Positions 8,727 to 19,250 of a DNA stretch of 64,000 nt are shown here, piece after piece. The position numbers and the translations under genes were made by a program. The first letter of the stretch is position 1; every line of letters begins with the position of its first letter. The stretch lies in assembly GCF_000012825.1 (NCBI RefSeq), contig NC_009614.1, positions 2,790,001 to 2,854,000 on the forward strand. The letters are read 5' to 3'. This DNA comes from Phocaeicola vulgatus ATCC 8482 (GTDB lineage: Bacteria; Bacteroidota; Bacteroidia; Bacteroidales; Bacteroidaceae). Below the pieces are notes generated by a model. It searched no databases and was not told where the DNA came from. It worked only from the letters and a program-made list of their open reading frames with translations.

Positions 8727-10604
8727 ATGAGATTGATGATAAGAAATTTTTTTATTGCAATATGTTCTATAATTTTCTGTCCTTATAATCTGCAAGGACA
8801 AAATGGTGTTTCTTTAGAAACTAAATTAGTACATAAACTGACCTTAGTGGCAGATTCACTAACCAAGCATCTGAAACCTTGGACAGTCCCCGTTTCTATA
8901 TTCGATGTACGGAAGTATGGAGCAATAGGTGATGGGAGTACGCTGAACACCACTGCTATACAGAAGGCAATCGACGCTTGCTTTGTCGCAGGTGGAGGAA
9001 CCGTACGGATAGCAGGAGGAGAATACGTGACGGGCACTATAGAATTGAAATCCGGTGTGATGCTGGAGGTAGCCAAAGGTGCTCGCTTACTGGGTAGCAC
9101 GAATTTGAAAGATTATCCAGACAAGGTGGAACGCTTTCAAAGTGTGATGAACGTGATACACAAATACCGCATTTCGCTGATTTATGCCGAACGGGCGGAA
9201 CGTGTGGGCATTTGCGGGGAGGGTGAGATATACTTTCGCGGCGAAGCAAAGAATTTTCCGGGACCAGAGACCATCGGAGCATTGGAAGGACGTCCTTTCG
9301 GCATCCGCATGATAGAGTGCAACAACGTGGTCCTGAAAGGAATCACCCTGCGCAACTCTGCCGCATGGATGCAAAGTTATATTTATTGTCGCGACTTAAT
9401 ATTCGATGGCATTACCGTGTTTAACCATGCCAATCACAACAATGACGCACTTGACCCGGACGGGTGTAAGAATGTCATTGTAAGAAACTGTTTTTTCAGT
9501 TCGCACGATGATGCCATGTGTCTGAAAAGTGCCAGTGCCAAACCTTGCGAAAACATACTGATAGAAAACTCTACCTTCTACTCCACCTGCAATGCTTTTA
9601 AACTGGGTACAGATACTCAAGGCGATTACCGTAACATCATCGCTCGCAAGTTGGTGCTGGGTGGCCTTCCGGATGCTTCCCAGTCTTTTCGTAACCGCGA
9701 TGACTGCAGTACCGGTATCACATTGGCTACCGTGGACGGAGGAAACATCGAGAACATCTTGATACAAGATATAGAGATAAACCGTAGCCGTTGCCCCATC
9801 TTTCTTCGTATCGGTAATCGCGGACGCCGGCTCAACGAGAAGATGGAGCATCCCGGATATTTGAAGAACGTGGTAATCAAGAACATCAAAGGTACGGACA
9901 ACCGTCTGCAAGGCTCGCTGATTTCGGGTATCAAGGAATATCCGGTAGAAAACGTTGTCATTCGCAACATGGATATTGAAACTGTGGGTGGCGGCACTCA
10001 AAAGATGGCAACATTGGAAGTGCCGGAATTGGAAGGTGGTTATCCCGATGCACAGGATTTCCGTCGGAACGGTTTGCCAGCATTCGGTTTTTATGTGCGC
10101 CATGCACAGAATATCTATTTCAAAAACATCCACATTACGCCGAAGAAGGCCGAGGAACGTCCTTTGTTCCGTGTGGGCAAAGATGTAGAGAATCTCTGGG
10201 TGGACAGCAAGGAGATGGCGGATGTGAAATATACTTTCAGGAATCCCATTCTTGGCGGTGATTATCCGGATCCTACTATCATCAGAAGTGGAGAAGATTA
10301 CTATATGACACACTCCGCCTTTAACTATCTCCCCGGACTGACTATATTCCACTCACGCGACCTTGTAAACTGGCAACCTGTTAGTGTAGCGTTGACCCGT
10401 TATTTGGGTTCTGTATGGGCGCCGGACATCTGTAAGTATCAGGGAAAGTATTACATTTATTTCACTGTGTCACAGGGTAATGATCGCTTCAGCAATCATG
10501 TGGTTTATGCCGATTCACCTGAGGGGCCTTGGAGTGAACCGGTGGACTTGAAGATTGGGTACTGGATAGACCCTTGTCATGTAGTGGATGAGAGTACTGG
10601 CTAG
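8727..10604 (+). pseudogene. GH28-GH43 fusion enzyme, 5' part ending at in-frame TAG
   Basis: This 625-codon piece begins with a signal peptide (ICSIIFCPYNLQGQ). A GH28-type right-handed beta-helix (polygalacturonase family) spans about residues 60-500: FDVRKYGAIGDGSTLNT, NNDALDPDG, and SHDDAMCLKS with Asp261 and Asp262. A GH43 five-blade propeller then begins near residue 507 (GGDYPDPTIIRSG; later WAPDICKY and YWIDPCHVVDE with Asp615). The frame stops at TAG 10602-10604, eleven residues after Asp615 and before the blade with the catalytic Glu. The same frame continues open for another 354 codons, so one fusion of about 979 residues was ancestral. As read, the piece would make GH28 plus an inactive half GH43. 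A substitution, readthrough or a sequencing error are the options. Confidence 0.85.
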
Positions 10605-11666
10605 CGGTGGTTGTTTCTTAGCGGTGGGCATCGGGTGAAATTGACGGATGACGGGCTGTCTGTAGCTGGAAAGTTGGAGAAAGTGTATGATGGCTGGCCT
10701 ATCCCACAGCATTGGACGGTGGAAGGCATGGCACTTGAAGGTCCGAAGATGAAGAAGATTGGCGAATATTACTATTTTCTGAATGCACAGGGCGGTACTG
10801 CAGGGGCACCCACCAGCCACATGGCGGTGGTAGCTCGCTCCAAATCGGTAGACGGACCATGGGAAAACAGCCCTTGCAATCCGTTGATTCACACTTACAG
10901 CGGTGAGGAACAATGGTGGTCGAAAGGGCATGCCTCGCTCGTTGACACACCCGATGGCAGATGGTGGGCTGTGTATCATGCCTACGAAAAGGATTATCTT
11001 ACGCTGGGGCGGCAAACTTTGTTGGAACCGATAGAGATTACGGAAGACGGTTGGCTGAAAGCTCCTTTGGAGAAGAAAGTAGAAGAGGAAATACCTTCCC
11101 CCTTGTCACTGAACGGTGCGGCAGACCGTCACGCACGATTGGATGAGTTTCGCATTGGCTTTGACTGGAAATTCTACAAGCGTTACCAACCCAGACGTGT
11201 ACGTGTGGAAGGCGACACGCTTGTGTTGCAAGCACAAGGTGGTAATCCGGCGGAATCATCGCCCATGATGTTCGTTACGGGAGCACATAAGTATGAAATC
11301 AGTGCTCGTATCGAGTGCGACAGTGCTGCCGTTGCCGGACTTATCCTCTACTATAATGACCGCTTCTATGTAGGCACGGGGTGTGATCGGCACAACCGAC
11401 ACAAGTGGCGACGGGGTAAGTATCGTGGCCGATCGGGACAAGGTGATTACACTGCTCTTTGGCTGAAACTGCGCAACGAAGACCATGTGGTGACCGGCTA
11501 TTACAGCTACGATGGCAAAAAGTGGATGAAAGAGACATTCGGCATGGAAATTTCCGGTTACAACCATAATACGCTGGATGATTTTCAGAGTGTGTTGCCC
11601 GGCCTGTTCGTATATGGCAAGGGGAAAGCACAGTTCACTGATTTTCAATATAAAGAGCTGGAATGA
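10605..11666 (+). pseudogene. GH43 C-terminal part of the GH28-GH43 fusion, downstream of TAG
   Basis: In frame with the preceding piece (RWLFLSGGHRVKL follows the stop directly), these 353 codons complete the GH43 propeller, including the probable catalytic Glu in GMALEGPKMKKIGEYYYF (codon 671 of the joined frame) and a later HASLVDTPDGRWWAVYHAYE blade. A C-terminal beta-sandwich then follows (about 180 residues; SARIECDSAAVAGLILYYND), as in beta-xylosidase-like GH43 enzymes. The first usable start is TTG at 10611, with no secretion signal, so an independent product would lack the first two catalytic residues and would not be exported. It is best read as the stranded second half of one gene. 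Confidence 0.85.
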
Positions 11667-11742
11667 TGCATCTTATCGTGAATATGATTACTTTTGTCAT
11701 GAATTTATCGTATGAATGAAATCTTTTAATTAAAGCAGATTT

Positions 11743-13269
11743 ATGATTTTGGATTATTTTAATGTAAGAAAGCTTGTTGTGGTCGCAACTGTGGCTTGGG
11801 TAGGAAGTTTTCAGCTTTGGGGACAGTCTGTAATAAGAACCAGCAGTACCGAGAAGGCTGTCTGGCAGCAGTCTAAGGATAGGTTGAAAAGCACGGCGGA
11901 AGTATCGCCAATATTCTCTATAACGGGAAATGAAAAAGGTACCGAATGGAAAGCATGGGGAACGACTTTTAATGAACTGGATTGGGATGCGTTGCTGATG
12001 CTGACACGTGACGAGCAGGAAGAAATTATGTACAATCTTTTCGCTCCACAAGGTGATTTGAAGTTCACACGTGGACGTATTTCTATGAACTGTAATGATT
12101 ATGGCCGTTCATGGTATAGCTGTGATGAAGTGCAAGGTGACTTGGAACTACGCTATTTTAACATTGAACGCGACAAGCGTAGTATCATCCCTTTGATTCG
12201 TGCTGCACAGAAGTACAATTCGGCTCTCACCTTTTGGGCTTCTCCCTGGAGTCCGCCAAGCTGGATGAAAATAAACAATGACTATCCGGTGGTGAGCAGC
12301 CGTCATAATCATGCCAATCCGAACATAGACTATCTGCTTTACGGTAGCGTGGAAGGTATTGATGAAAACGAAATGCAATTCTTGGGAGAACGCAAAGGTA
12401 AGTTTCCGCGTCGGCTTGCCACGCAGGACTATTTCATTCAAGACCCGCGTTACTTACAGGCATACGCCAACTATTTCTGCAAGTTTATCGATGCTTACAA
12501 AGAGCAGGGCGTAAATATTGATATGATTATCTACCAGAACGAGGCTTATAGCTATACGCCCTATCCGGGCTGTGCCTGGACGGCAGAGGGAACCGTATGT
12601 TTCAACCGGGATTATTTGGCTCCGACACTCCGTTCACGTCACCCTGAAGTGAAACTCTATTTGGGTACGTTCAATACCAATCGTCGGGACCATGTGGAGA
12701 AGATACTATCCGACGGGGAGTTGCGTAAGAGCATAGACGGCATCGCTTTCCAATGGGAAGGCCGTGAGATATTGCCGGAAATACGCCGTCAATATCCCGA
12801 TTACCATTACATCTGCTCGGAGAGCGAATGCGGCAACGGCAGCATGGACTGGAAAGCGGGCGAGCACACCTTTTTCCTGATCAGCGACAATGCCGGCAAC
12901 GGATGCGACGAATGGTTCAACTGGAACTTCCTTCTGCCCGACAATGGAACCAGCCCCTGGGGATGGAAACAAAATGCTTTGATTCAGGTGGACTCTAAAA
13001 CACGCAAGTTCCGCTATACGGCGGAGTATTATGCGGTAAAGCACTTTACGCATTATGTAATACCGGGCAGTCGGATGATAAACTACTATCCGCAGAAAGA
13101 GAAAAAGCTGTACACTGTGGTATGGCAAACTCCGGCAGAGGATTATGTGACGGTCATCGGTAACTTTGGTGACGCGGAACAATCCATCTCCATAGGCTTT
13201 GGAAAAAAGTTCCTCAATACAGTGGTAAAGCCCCATTCATTCAATACCTATTGTATAAATCATAAGTAA
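11743..13269 (+). CDS. Glycoside hydrolase family 30
   Basis: This 508-residue secreted enzyme has a signal peptide (VATVAWVGSFQLWGQ). The TIM-barrel motifs fit GH30: GRISMNCNDYG, ALTFWASPWSPPSWMK, the acid/base Glu in MIIYQNEAYSYTP (Glu267), and the nucleophile in CSESECGNG (Glu360 or Glu362). A C-terminal beta-sandwich (NYYPQKEKKLYTVVWQ to HSFNTYCI) completes the fold. GH30 members act on beta-linked glucans, galactans, xylans or fucosides; the subfamily cannot be fixed by eye. The next gene begins 5 bp after the stop, so it is co-transcribed with GH2. Confidence 0.92.
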   Translation: MILDYFNVRKLVVVATVAWVGSFQLWGQSVIRTSSTEKAVWQQSKDRLKSTAEVSPIFSITGNEKGTEWKAWGTTFNELDWDALLMLTRDEQEEIMYNLFAPQGDLKFTRGRISMNCNDYGRSWYSCDEVQGDLELRYFNIERDKRSIIPLIRAAQKYNSALTFWASPWSPPSWMKINNDYPVVSSRHNHANPNIDYLLYGSVEGIDENEMQFLGERKGKFPRRLATQDYFIQDPRYLQAYANYFCKFIDAYKEQGVNIDMIIYQNEAYSYTPYPGCAWTAEGTVCFNRDYLAPTLRSRHPEVKLYLGTFNTNRRDHVEKILSDGELRKSIDGIAFQWEGREILPEIRRQYPDYHYICSESECGNGSMDWKAGEHTFFLISDNAGNGCDEWFNWNFLLPDNGTSPWGWKQNALIQVDSKTRKFRYTAEYYAVKHFTHYVIPGSRMINYYPQKEKKLYTVVWQTPAEDYVTVIGNFGDAEQSISIGFGKKFLNTVVKPHSFNTYCINHK

Positions 13270-13274
13270 TTCTC

Positions 13275-15668
13275 ATGAAAAAGTTTATATCTATATCTTT
13301 CTTCACCTGGCTGTTTGTAATGTTCAGCTATCCTCTGTTTGTAGAGGCTGCTATGCCAGAGCGGAAACAGTTGTTTGATGACAATTGGCGTTTTAAACTC
13401 GGCGATACACCCGATGCCCCTTCACTTGCATATAACGATGTCGGTTGGCGAAGCTTGGATCTGCCTCATGACTGGAGTGTTGAAGCCGATTTTGATGCGG
13501 AGGTTCCTGCCGGAAACGATGGTGGCTATCTGCCTACGGGTATTGGATGGTACCGAAAGAAGTTCCACGTAGATAAGGTGATGGAGGGTAAGGAACTGCG
13601 CCTCTATTTTGAGGGTGTTTATATGAATTCGGAAGTATTTGTCAATGGAGAGCGTGCTGGAGGGCATCCATACGGTTATTCATCCTATTTCTGTGACATT
13701 ACTCCTTACCTGCATTTCGGGCAGGAGAACATTGTAGCCGTACGTGTGGATAACTCCCAACAGAAGAACTGTCGTTGGTATAGTGGTTCAGGCATCTATC
13801 GCCACGTGTGGCTGCTGACTACAGAGGCGATATACATTGATGACTGGAGCGTTTATATTCGCCCGACTCAAAAAGAAGGCAGCGATGATTGGAATCTGGA
13901 CATTGCCATGCGCTATATAGACAATGCCCGGACCGGGACAAAACCGGAAATCAAGCATACGATTTATGATGAGGCTGGCAGAGTGCTAGTAACATCCGCA
14001 AGCGGACACACGAAGCAATCGCTCTCTGTAAGTCATCCGAAACTATGGTCGCCGGATACCCCAAATCTTTATAAGGTATGTACGCAACTGATTGTTGGAG
14101 GCAAAGTGGTAGATGAGGTAACGAATATGACCGGATTCCGAAACATAACTTTCGACAGTCAAAAAGGCTTGTTTGTGAATGGTAAACCTATACTTCTGAA
14201 TGGCGGATGCGTGCATCACGACAACGGCATATTAGGTGCGTGTTCTTTCGATGCAGCCGAAGCACGCAAGGTGCGATTGTTGAAAGAAGCTGGCTTCAAT
14301 GCCGTGCGTACCTCGCACAATGTGCCTTCGGAAGCCTTTCTGCATGAATGCGATCGTCAAGGATTGCTCGTTATCGACGAGGCTTTTGACGGATGGCGTG
14401 ATGCCAAGAACAAACATGACTATTCCGTGCTTTTTGACAAGTGGTGGAAACGTGATATTGAAGCGATGGTGCTTCGCGACCGCAACCACCCCTCCGTATT
14501 CTGCTGGAGCATCGGCAATGAGGTGATAGAGCGCAAGAAACTGGAAGTAATCACTACGGCAAAGAGACTTGCCGAACACGTACATCGGTTGGATCCTTCA
14601 CGTCCGGTCACTTCTGCACTAACTACTTGGGACAAAGACTGGGAGATATTCGACCCGTTGGCAGCCGTACATGACATTGTAGGCTATAATTACCAGTTGC
14701 ATCGTGCAGAATCTGACCACGAACGTGTCCCCTCCCGCATCATCATGCAGACGGAATCCTATCCACGCGATGCTTTCCGCAATTGGGATTTGGTAAACAA
14801 GCATCCCTATATCATCGGCGACTTTGTATGGACGGCATTGGATTATCTGGGAGAATCGAGCATCGGGCGTGCCTATTACAAAGGTAGGGAGAAAGACGGT
14901 TTCCATACCGGGCAGCTCTATCCTTGGCATGGTGCCTATTGTGGTGACATCGACCTGACCGGGCTGCGAAAACCCATATCCCATTATCGTGACATGCTCT
15001 ACAACCCCGATAAGAAACTCTATATGGCCGTACGTGAACCCAATGGTTACCGGGGAGAAATAAAAGTAACTGATTGGGGTGTATGGCCTACCAGCGAAAG
15101 CTGGACTTGGAGCGGGCATGAAGGAAAACCGATAGAAGTAGAGGTCTGCTCCCGCTATCCCCGTGTGCGGCTTTTCTTGAACGATTCACTTGTGGACGAA
15201 CGCCCGGCAGGCTATGTACAACAGTTCAAGGCTGTCTTTACATTGCCCTATCAGGCAGGTACACTGCGCGCGGTAGGTGTGGATGAGAACGGTATAGAGC
15301 AGGAAACCGTAGTGTTAAAGACTTCCGGAACTCCTGTTTCTCTACGCCTTACCACTCAAGATCAAACCATAAAGGCTGACGGACAAGATTTGGCTTTTGT
15401 TATCATTGAGGTCGTGGACAAAAATGGAAACGTAGTACCTGATGCTGCTAATGAAGTGGAATTTTCCGTTCGTGGAACCGGTATGCTGGAGGCTACGGGC
15501 AGTGCGGATTTGAAAGACGAAAAATCATATACGGCTCCCATACGTAAGGTCTGGAAAGGTCGTGCCATCGCTGTAATCAGAAGTACGAAACAAAACGGTA
15601 AAGTCAAACTGAAGGTGGCGTCAAAAGGACTTTCTCCGGCTTCAGTAATAATTAAAACTAAAAGATAA
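13275..15668 (+). CDS. Glycoside hydrolase family 2 (beta-galactosidase/beta-glucuronidase type)
   Basis: This 797-residue protein has a signal peptide and the GH2 order: jelly-roll sugar-binding domain (RQLFDDNWRFKLGD; DLPHDWSVEADF; GIGWYRKKF), immunoglobulin-like domain, TIM barrel, then DUF4982-like and Ig-like C-terminal domains (from about residue 590). Catalytic residues are visible: acid/base Glu416 in CWSIGNEV and nucleophile Glu494 in IIMQTESYP. RTSHNVPSEAFL is also typical. Members release terminal beta-galactose, beta-glucuronic acid or related sugars; which one is unclear here. The gene is 5 bp after GH30 and 5 bp before GH115. Confidence 0.94.
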   Translation: MKKFISISFFTWLFVMFSYPLFVEAAMPERKQLFDDNWRFKLGDTPDAPSLAYNDVGWRSLDLPHDWSVEADFDAEVPAGNDGGYLPTGIGWYRKKFHVDKVMEGKELRLYFEGVYMNSEVFVNGERAGGHPYGYSSYFCDITPYLHFGQENIVAVRVDNSQQKNCRWYSGSGIYRHVWLLTTEAIYIDDWSVYIRPTQKEGSDDWNLDIAMRYIDNARTGTKPEIKHTIYDEAGRVLVTSASGHTKQSLSVSHPKLWSPDTPNLYKVCTQLIVGGKVVDEVTNMTGFRNITFDSQKGLFVNGKPILLNGGCVHHDNGILGACSFDAAEARKVRLLKEAGFNAVRTSHNVPSEAFLHECDRQGLLVIDEAFDGWRDAKNKHDYSVLFDKWWKRDIEAMVLRDRNHPSVFCWSIGNEVIERKKLEVITTAKRLAEHVHRLDPSRPVTSALTTWDKDWEIFDPLAAVHDIVGYNYQLHRAESDHERVPSRIIMQTESYPRDAFRNWDLVNKHPYIIGDFVWTALDYLGESSIGRAYYKGREKDGFHTGQLYPWHGAYCGDIDLTGLRKPISHYRDMLYNPDKKLYMAVREPNGYRGEIKVTDWGVWPTSESWTWSGHEGKPIEVEVCSRYPRVRLFLNDSLVDERPAGYVQQFKAVFTLPYQAGTLRAVGVDENGIEQETVVLKTSGTPVSLRLTTQDQTIKADGQDLAFVIIEVVDKNGNVVPDAANEVEFSVRGTGMLEATGSADLKDEKSYTAPIRKVWKGRAIAVIRSTKQNGKVKLKVASKGLSPASVIIKTKR

Positions 15669-15673
15669 ATAAT

Positions 15674-18016
15674 ATGAAAATAGGATTCCTAACAATTTTA
15701 CTCTTCCTTGTCGTACAGACGGCATGGGGACAGTTCCGTGTGCATTCAGGTATGACGGTTACAGTGAACTGTGACAAATCGGAAGCTCCGGTGGTGCATA
15801 CAGCCTTGGAATTGCTTCAACGGGATTATCGGGCTGTTTTCTCCGATTCTTTACATTGCGAAGAAACGCGTGGTAATATCCTTGTTGGAACTTTGGAAGT
15901 AAACAATGCGGTTGAGCAATCTAAAGCCGATCTTTCTGGATTGAAAGGTATGAGAGAAGCCTTTTTGCTGACTGTGTTACCTGACGGGCGGTTATTGATT
16001 GCCGGAAGTGACAGTCATGGTACTGCATACGGCATCATGGAACTTTCGCGATTGATAGGCGTGTCTCCTTGGAAGTGGTGGGCGGATGCCACTCCTATGA
16101 AACGAAAATCTTTTGAGTTGCCTTCCGGTTATCGGAATGTACAGGCTCCGTCCGTGGAGTATAGGGGTATCTTTATCAACGATGAGGACTGGGGGCTGAT
16201 GCCGTGGAGCAGTTTGCATTACGAGCCTTGGTACAAGCCGGGACGCATCGGTCCTAAAACCAACGAACGTATTTTTGAATTGCTGCTCCGCTTGCGTGCC
16301 AACACTTATTGGCCGGCAATGCACGAATGCACGCAACCTTTCTTCCTGACAAAAGGCAATCGTGAGGTAGCAAAGAAATTCGGCATTTACATCGGAGGGT
16401 CACACTGTGAACCGATGGCTTCGAGCACCGCCGGTGAATGGAGCCGCCGAGGAAAAGGGGAGTATGATTATGTGAACAACAGTACTTCAGTTCGTAACTT
16501 CTGGGAAGAACGTGTGAAAGAGGTTGACGGGCAGGAGATTTTATATACGGTAGGTATGCGAGGTGTGCATGATGGTGCGATGAATGGTGCCAGAACGGTG
16601 GAAGAACAGAAGCGTGTACTCGAACGTGTGTTTGCCGACCAACGGAGTTTATTGCAGCAATATGTCAACAAAGATGTGACAAAGGTGCCACAGGTGTTTA
16701 TTCCTTATAAGGAAGTACTTGATGTGTACAATGCCGGATTGGAGGTGCCCGAAGATATTGCGTTGATGTGGTGTGATGACAATTACGGCTATATCAAGCA
16801 TTTTCCGACGGAAGCAGAACGTGCCCGTAAAGGCGGTAACGGCATCTATTATCATGTCTCGTACTGGGGACGTCCGCACGATTATCTTTGGTTAGGTACA
16901 TTCAGCCCGTATCTGCTCTATCAACAGATGAAGCAGGCGTATGACCATGATGTGCGTAAGATATGGATTTTGAATGTGGGTGACATAAAGCCGATAGAAT
17001 ATCAGACGGAGTTGTTTTTGGATATGGCATGGAATATAGAAGAAGTGAATAAAGAAGGAGTTTCTGCTCATTTGAGCAATTTTCTTTGTCGGGAATTTGG
17101 TGAAAAGGTTGGTCGAGAACTGCTCCCTGTCATGCAGGAACATTATTGTCTTGCCCATATCCGCAAACCGGAATTCATGGGGAATACACGGGAGGAGGAA
17201 TATCATACGAATGATTACCGCATTGTGAAGGATATGCCGTGGAGTAAAGAGTATATCCTGCAACGGTTGTCGGATTATCAGACTGTTTCGGATGAGGCTG
17301 AACGGCTGTCTGCGCAAATATGTGATGGACGTGAAGATGTTTATTTCCAACTGGTGAAATATCCCGTACAGGCTGCTGCTGAGATGAACAAGAAGATGCT
17401 CTACGCCCAACTTGCCCGTCATGGCGAAGCCGACTGGGGGCGGAGTGATGCGGCCTACGACAGCATCGTTTCATTGACTCGCATATATAATACAGGTATA
17501 AGGAATAATGGGAAATGGCATCGTATGATGGATCACCAGCCGCGTCGGTTACCTGTATTCGAACCGGTAGACCGTTCTGTCACGATGAAACCCATGAAAG
17601 AAGAGCGTGCGGCAATCCGTCGTTGGAATGCGGTAGAATGTGCAAAGGGGGATTTCGTCCCTTGTGAAGGTTTGGGATATGAAGGGAAGGCGGCTGTCAT
17701 TCCTAAGGAGAAAGAGGTCACATTTGAATTGCCAGACTGTCCGTCTGATTCTGTAGAGGTAGAAGTCCGTTTGTTGCCTTCCCATCCCGTGGAGGGGACA
17801 CAGTTGCGTTTCACTATTGCATTGGATAAGGAGGAAACTCTGCCTATCCATTACGAGACTAAAGGACGCAGTGAGGAATGGAAAGAGAATGTACTCAGGA
17901 ATCAGGCGATAAGAAGAGTGGCTTTGCCTGCCCGGAAAAAGAAACTAAACAAACTTGTGATAAAGGCTCTTGATGAAGGTGTCATACTGGATCAAGTATC
18001 GGTTTATCCACTTTAA
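15674..18016 (+). CDS. Glycoside hydrolase family 115 alpha-glucuronidase
   Basis: The 780-residue protein has a signal peptide (LTILLFLVVQTAWGQ) and an N-terminal alpha/beta domain (LLIAGSDSHGTAYGIMELS). The GH115 core is clear: YRGIFINDEDWGLMPWS, RANTYWPAMHE, GSHCEPM, GMRGVHDGAM, VMWCDDNYGY-like LMWCDDNYGYIKHFP, and YHVSYWGRPHDYLWL. GH115 enzymes remove alpha-1,2-linked (4-O-methyl)glucuronic acid from xylan side chains and related glycans. A C-terminal beta-sandwich follows but is shorter than in the longest members. It lies 15 bp ahead of uxuA, linking release of glucuronate to its catabolism. Confidence 0.93.
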   Translation: MKIGFLTILLFLVVQTAWGQFRVHSGMTVTVNCDKSEAPVVHTALELLQRDYRAVFSDSLHCEETRGNILVGTLEVNNAVEQSKADLSGLKGMREAFLLTVLPDGRLLIAGSDSHGTAYGIMELSRLIGVSPWKWWADATPMKRKSFELPSGYRNVQAPSVEYRGIFINDEDWGLMPWSSLHYEPWYKPGRIGPKTNERIFELLLRLRANTYWPAMHECTQPFFLTKGNREVAKKFGIYIGGSHCEPMASSTAGEWSRRGKGEYDYVNNSTSVRNFWEERVKEVDGQEILYTVGMRGVHDGAMNGARTVEEQKRVLERVFADQRSLLQQYVNKDVTKVPQVFIPYKEVLDVYNAGLEVPEDIALMWCDDNYGYIKHFPTEAERARKGGNGIYYHVSYWGRPHDYLWLGTFSPYLLYQQMKQAYDHDVRKIWILNVGDIKPIEYQTELFLDMAWNIEEVNKEGVSAHLSNFLCREFGEKVGRELLPVMQEHYCLAHIRKPEFMGNTREEEYHTNDYRIVKDMPWSKEYILQRLSDYQTVSDEAERLSAQICDGREDVYFQLVKYPVQAAAEMNKKMLYAQLARHGEADWGRSDAAYDSIVSLTRIYNTGIRNNGKWHRMMDHQPRRLPVFEPVDRSVTMKPMKEERAAIRRWNAVECAKGDFVPCEGLGYEGKAAVIPKEKEVTFELPDCPSDSVEVEVRLLPSHPVEGTQLRFTIALDKEETLPIHYETKGRSEEWKENVLRNQAIRRVALPARKKKLNKLVIKALDEGVILDQVSVYPL

Positions 18017-18031
18017 TATTGCATAGAACGG

Positions 18032-19219
18032 ATGGAAAAAACATGGAGATGGTTTGGCAAGAAAGATGAGATTACACTTACCATGTTGCGTCAGATAGGA
18101 GTAGAAGGGATTGTTACTGCTTTGCACGATGTACCTAACGGTGAAGTCTGGCCCTTGGAAACTGTCAAGGAAATGAAAGAGTATATAGAATCTGCCGGAC
18201 TTCGCTGGTCGGTGGTGGAAAGTTTGCCTGTATGTGAGGCAATCAAGTATGCAGGCCCTGACAGAGACCGGTTGATAACAAACTATATACAAAGCCTTAC
18301 CAACCTCGGCAAGGCGGGCATCAAAACTGTGTGCTACAACTTTATGCCGGTCATTGACTGGATTCGTACGGACTTGAACCATCCCTGGCCGGACGGCACC
18401 ACATCACTTTATTTCAATAAAACACGTTTTGCCTATTTCGACTTGAAAATCCTGAAAAGGAAACATGCGGAAAAGGATTATTCCGAAAAGGAACTGATGG
18501 AGGTGGAAAAATTAGGCAGCCGCATCACTGGGGAGGAAGAACTGGAGCTGATAGATACGGTCATTGTGAAGACACAAGGTTTTGTGAATGGAAATATACG
18601 GGAAGGGGAGACTGAGCCCGTTTCGGTTTTCAGGAGGCTTCTATCCCTTTATGAAGGTGTGGACAAGGGCATGTTGCGCGAGAATATGCGTTATTTTCTT
18701 GCAGCCGTCATGCCGGTGTGTGAGAAATATGGCATTGACATGTGCGTGCATCCCGATGACCCACCCTTTCAGATGCTTGGACTTCCCCGTATCGTGACCT
18801 GTGAGGAGGATATTGCCTGGATTCTAGATGCCGTGGACAATCCACACAATGGGCTGACATTCTGTGCCGGTTCACTCAGTGCCGGTGTACACAATGACAC
18901 CCGTGGGCTGGCACGCAGGTTTGCCGGTCGTACCCGCTTTGTCCATCTTCGCAGCACAGAGACTTTGTCCGGTGGGGATTTCATAGAGAGTTCGCACCTG
19001 TCCGGCCGGGGACATCTGATAGAACTGATTCGTGTCTTCGAATCCTCAAATCCCGGCTTGCCCATGCGGGTGGATCATGGCCGCATGATGCTTGGGGATG
19101 AGAAACTTGGATACAATCCGGGATATTCGTTTCATGGACGTATGCTGGCATTGGCGCAAGTGGAAGGGATGATGTCCGTTGTGCAGGATGAATTGCAGGA
19201 ACAGCGAATGAGATTTTAA
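18032..19219 (+). CDS. uxuA: Mannonate dehydratase
   Basis: This 395-residue cytoplasmic protein dehydrates D-mannonate to 2-keto-3-deoxy-D-gluconate in the hexuronate pathway. It has the family features MEKTWRWFGKKDEITL, GVEGIVTALHDVPNGEVW, NFMPVIDWIRTDL, and the metal-site region MCVHPDDPPF (His240) with later TFCAGSLSAG, VHLRS and MRVDHGRMM. Length matches UxuA (about 390). It sits directly after GH115 and before a dehydrogenase that probably makes its substrate. The remaining steps (uronate isomerase, KDG kinase, aldolase) are not in the window. Confidence 0.95.
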   Translation: MEKTWRWFGKKDEITLTMLRQIGVEGIVTALHDVPNGEVWPLETVKEMKEYIESAGLRWSVVESLPVCEAIKYAGPDRDRLITNYIQSLTNLGKAGIKTVCYNFMPVIDWIRTDLNHPWPDGTTSLYFNKTRFAYFDLKILKRKHAEKDYSEKELMEVEKLGSRITGEEELELIDTVIVKTQGFVNGNIREGETEPVSVFRRLLSLYEGVDKGMLRENMRYFLAAVMPVCEKYGIDMCVHPDDPPFQMLGLPRIVTCEEDIAWILDAVDNPHNGLTFCAGSLSAGVHNDTRGLARRFAGRTRFVHLRSTETLSGGDFIESSHLSGRGHLIELIRVFESSNPGLPMRVDHGRMMLGDEKLGYNPGYSFHGRMLALAQVEGMMSVVQDELQEQRMRF

Positions 19220-19250
19220 ATAGTAATATGGATTATACCGATTAAATTAT

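Noticed and set aside
9396..10352. 318-codon minus-strand open frame opposite the GH28 domain
   Set aside because: It overlaps the GH28-GH43 coding strand, which has family motifs throughout.
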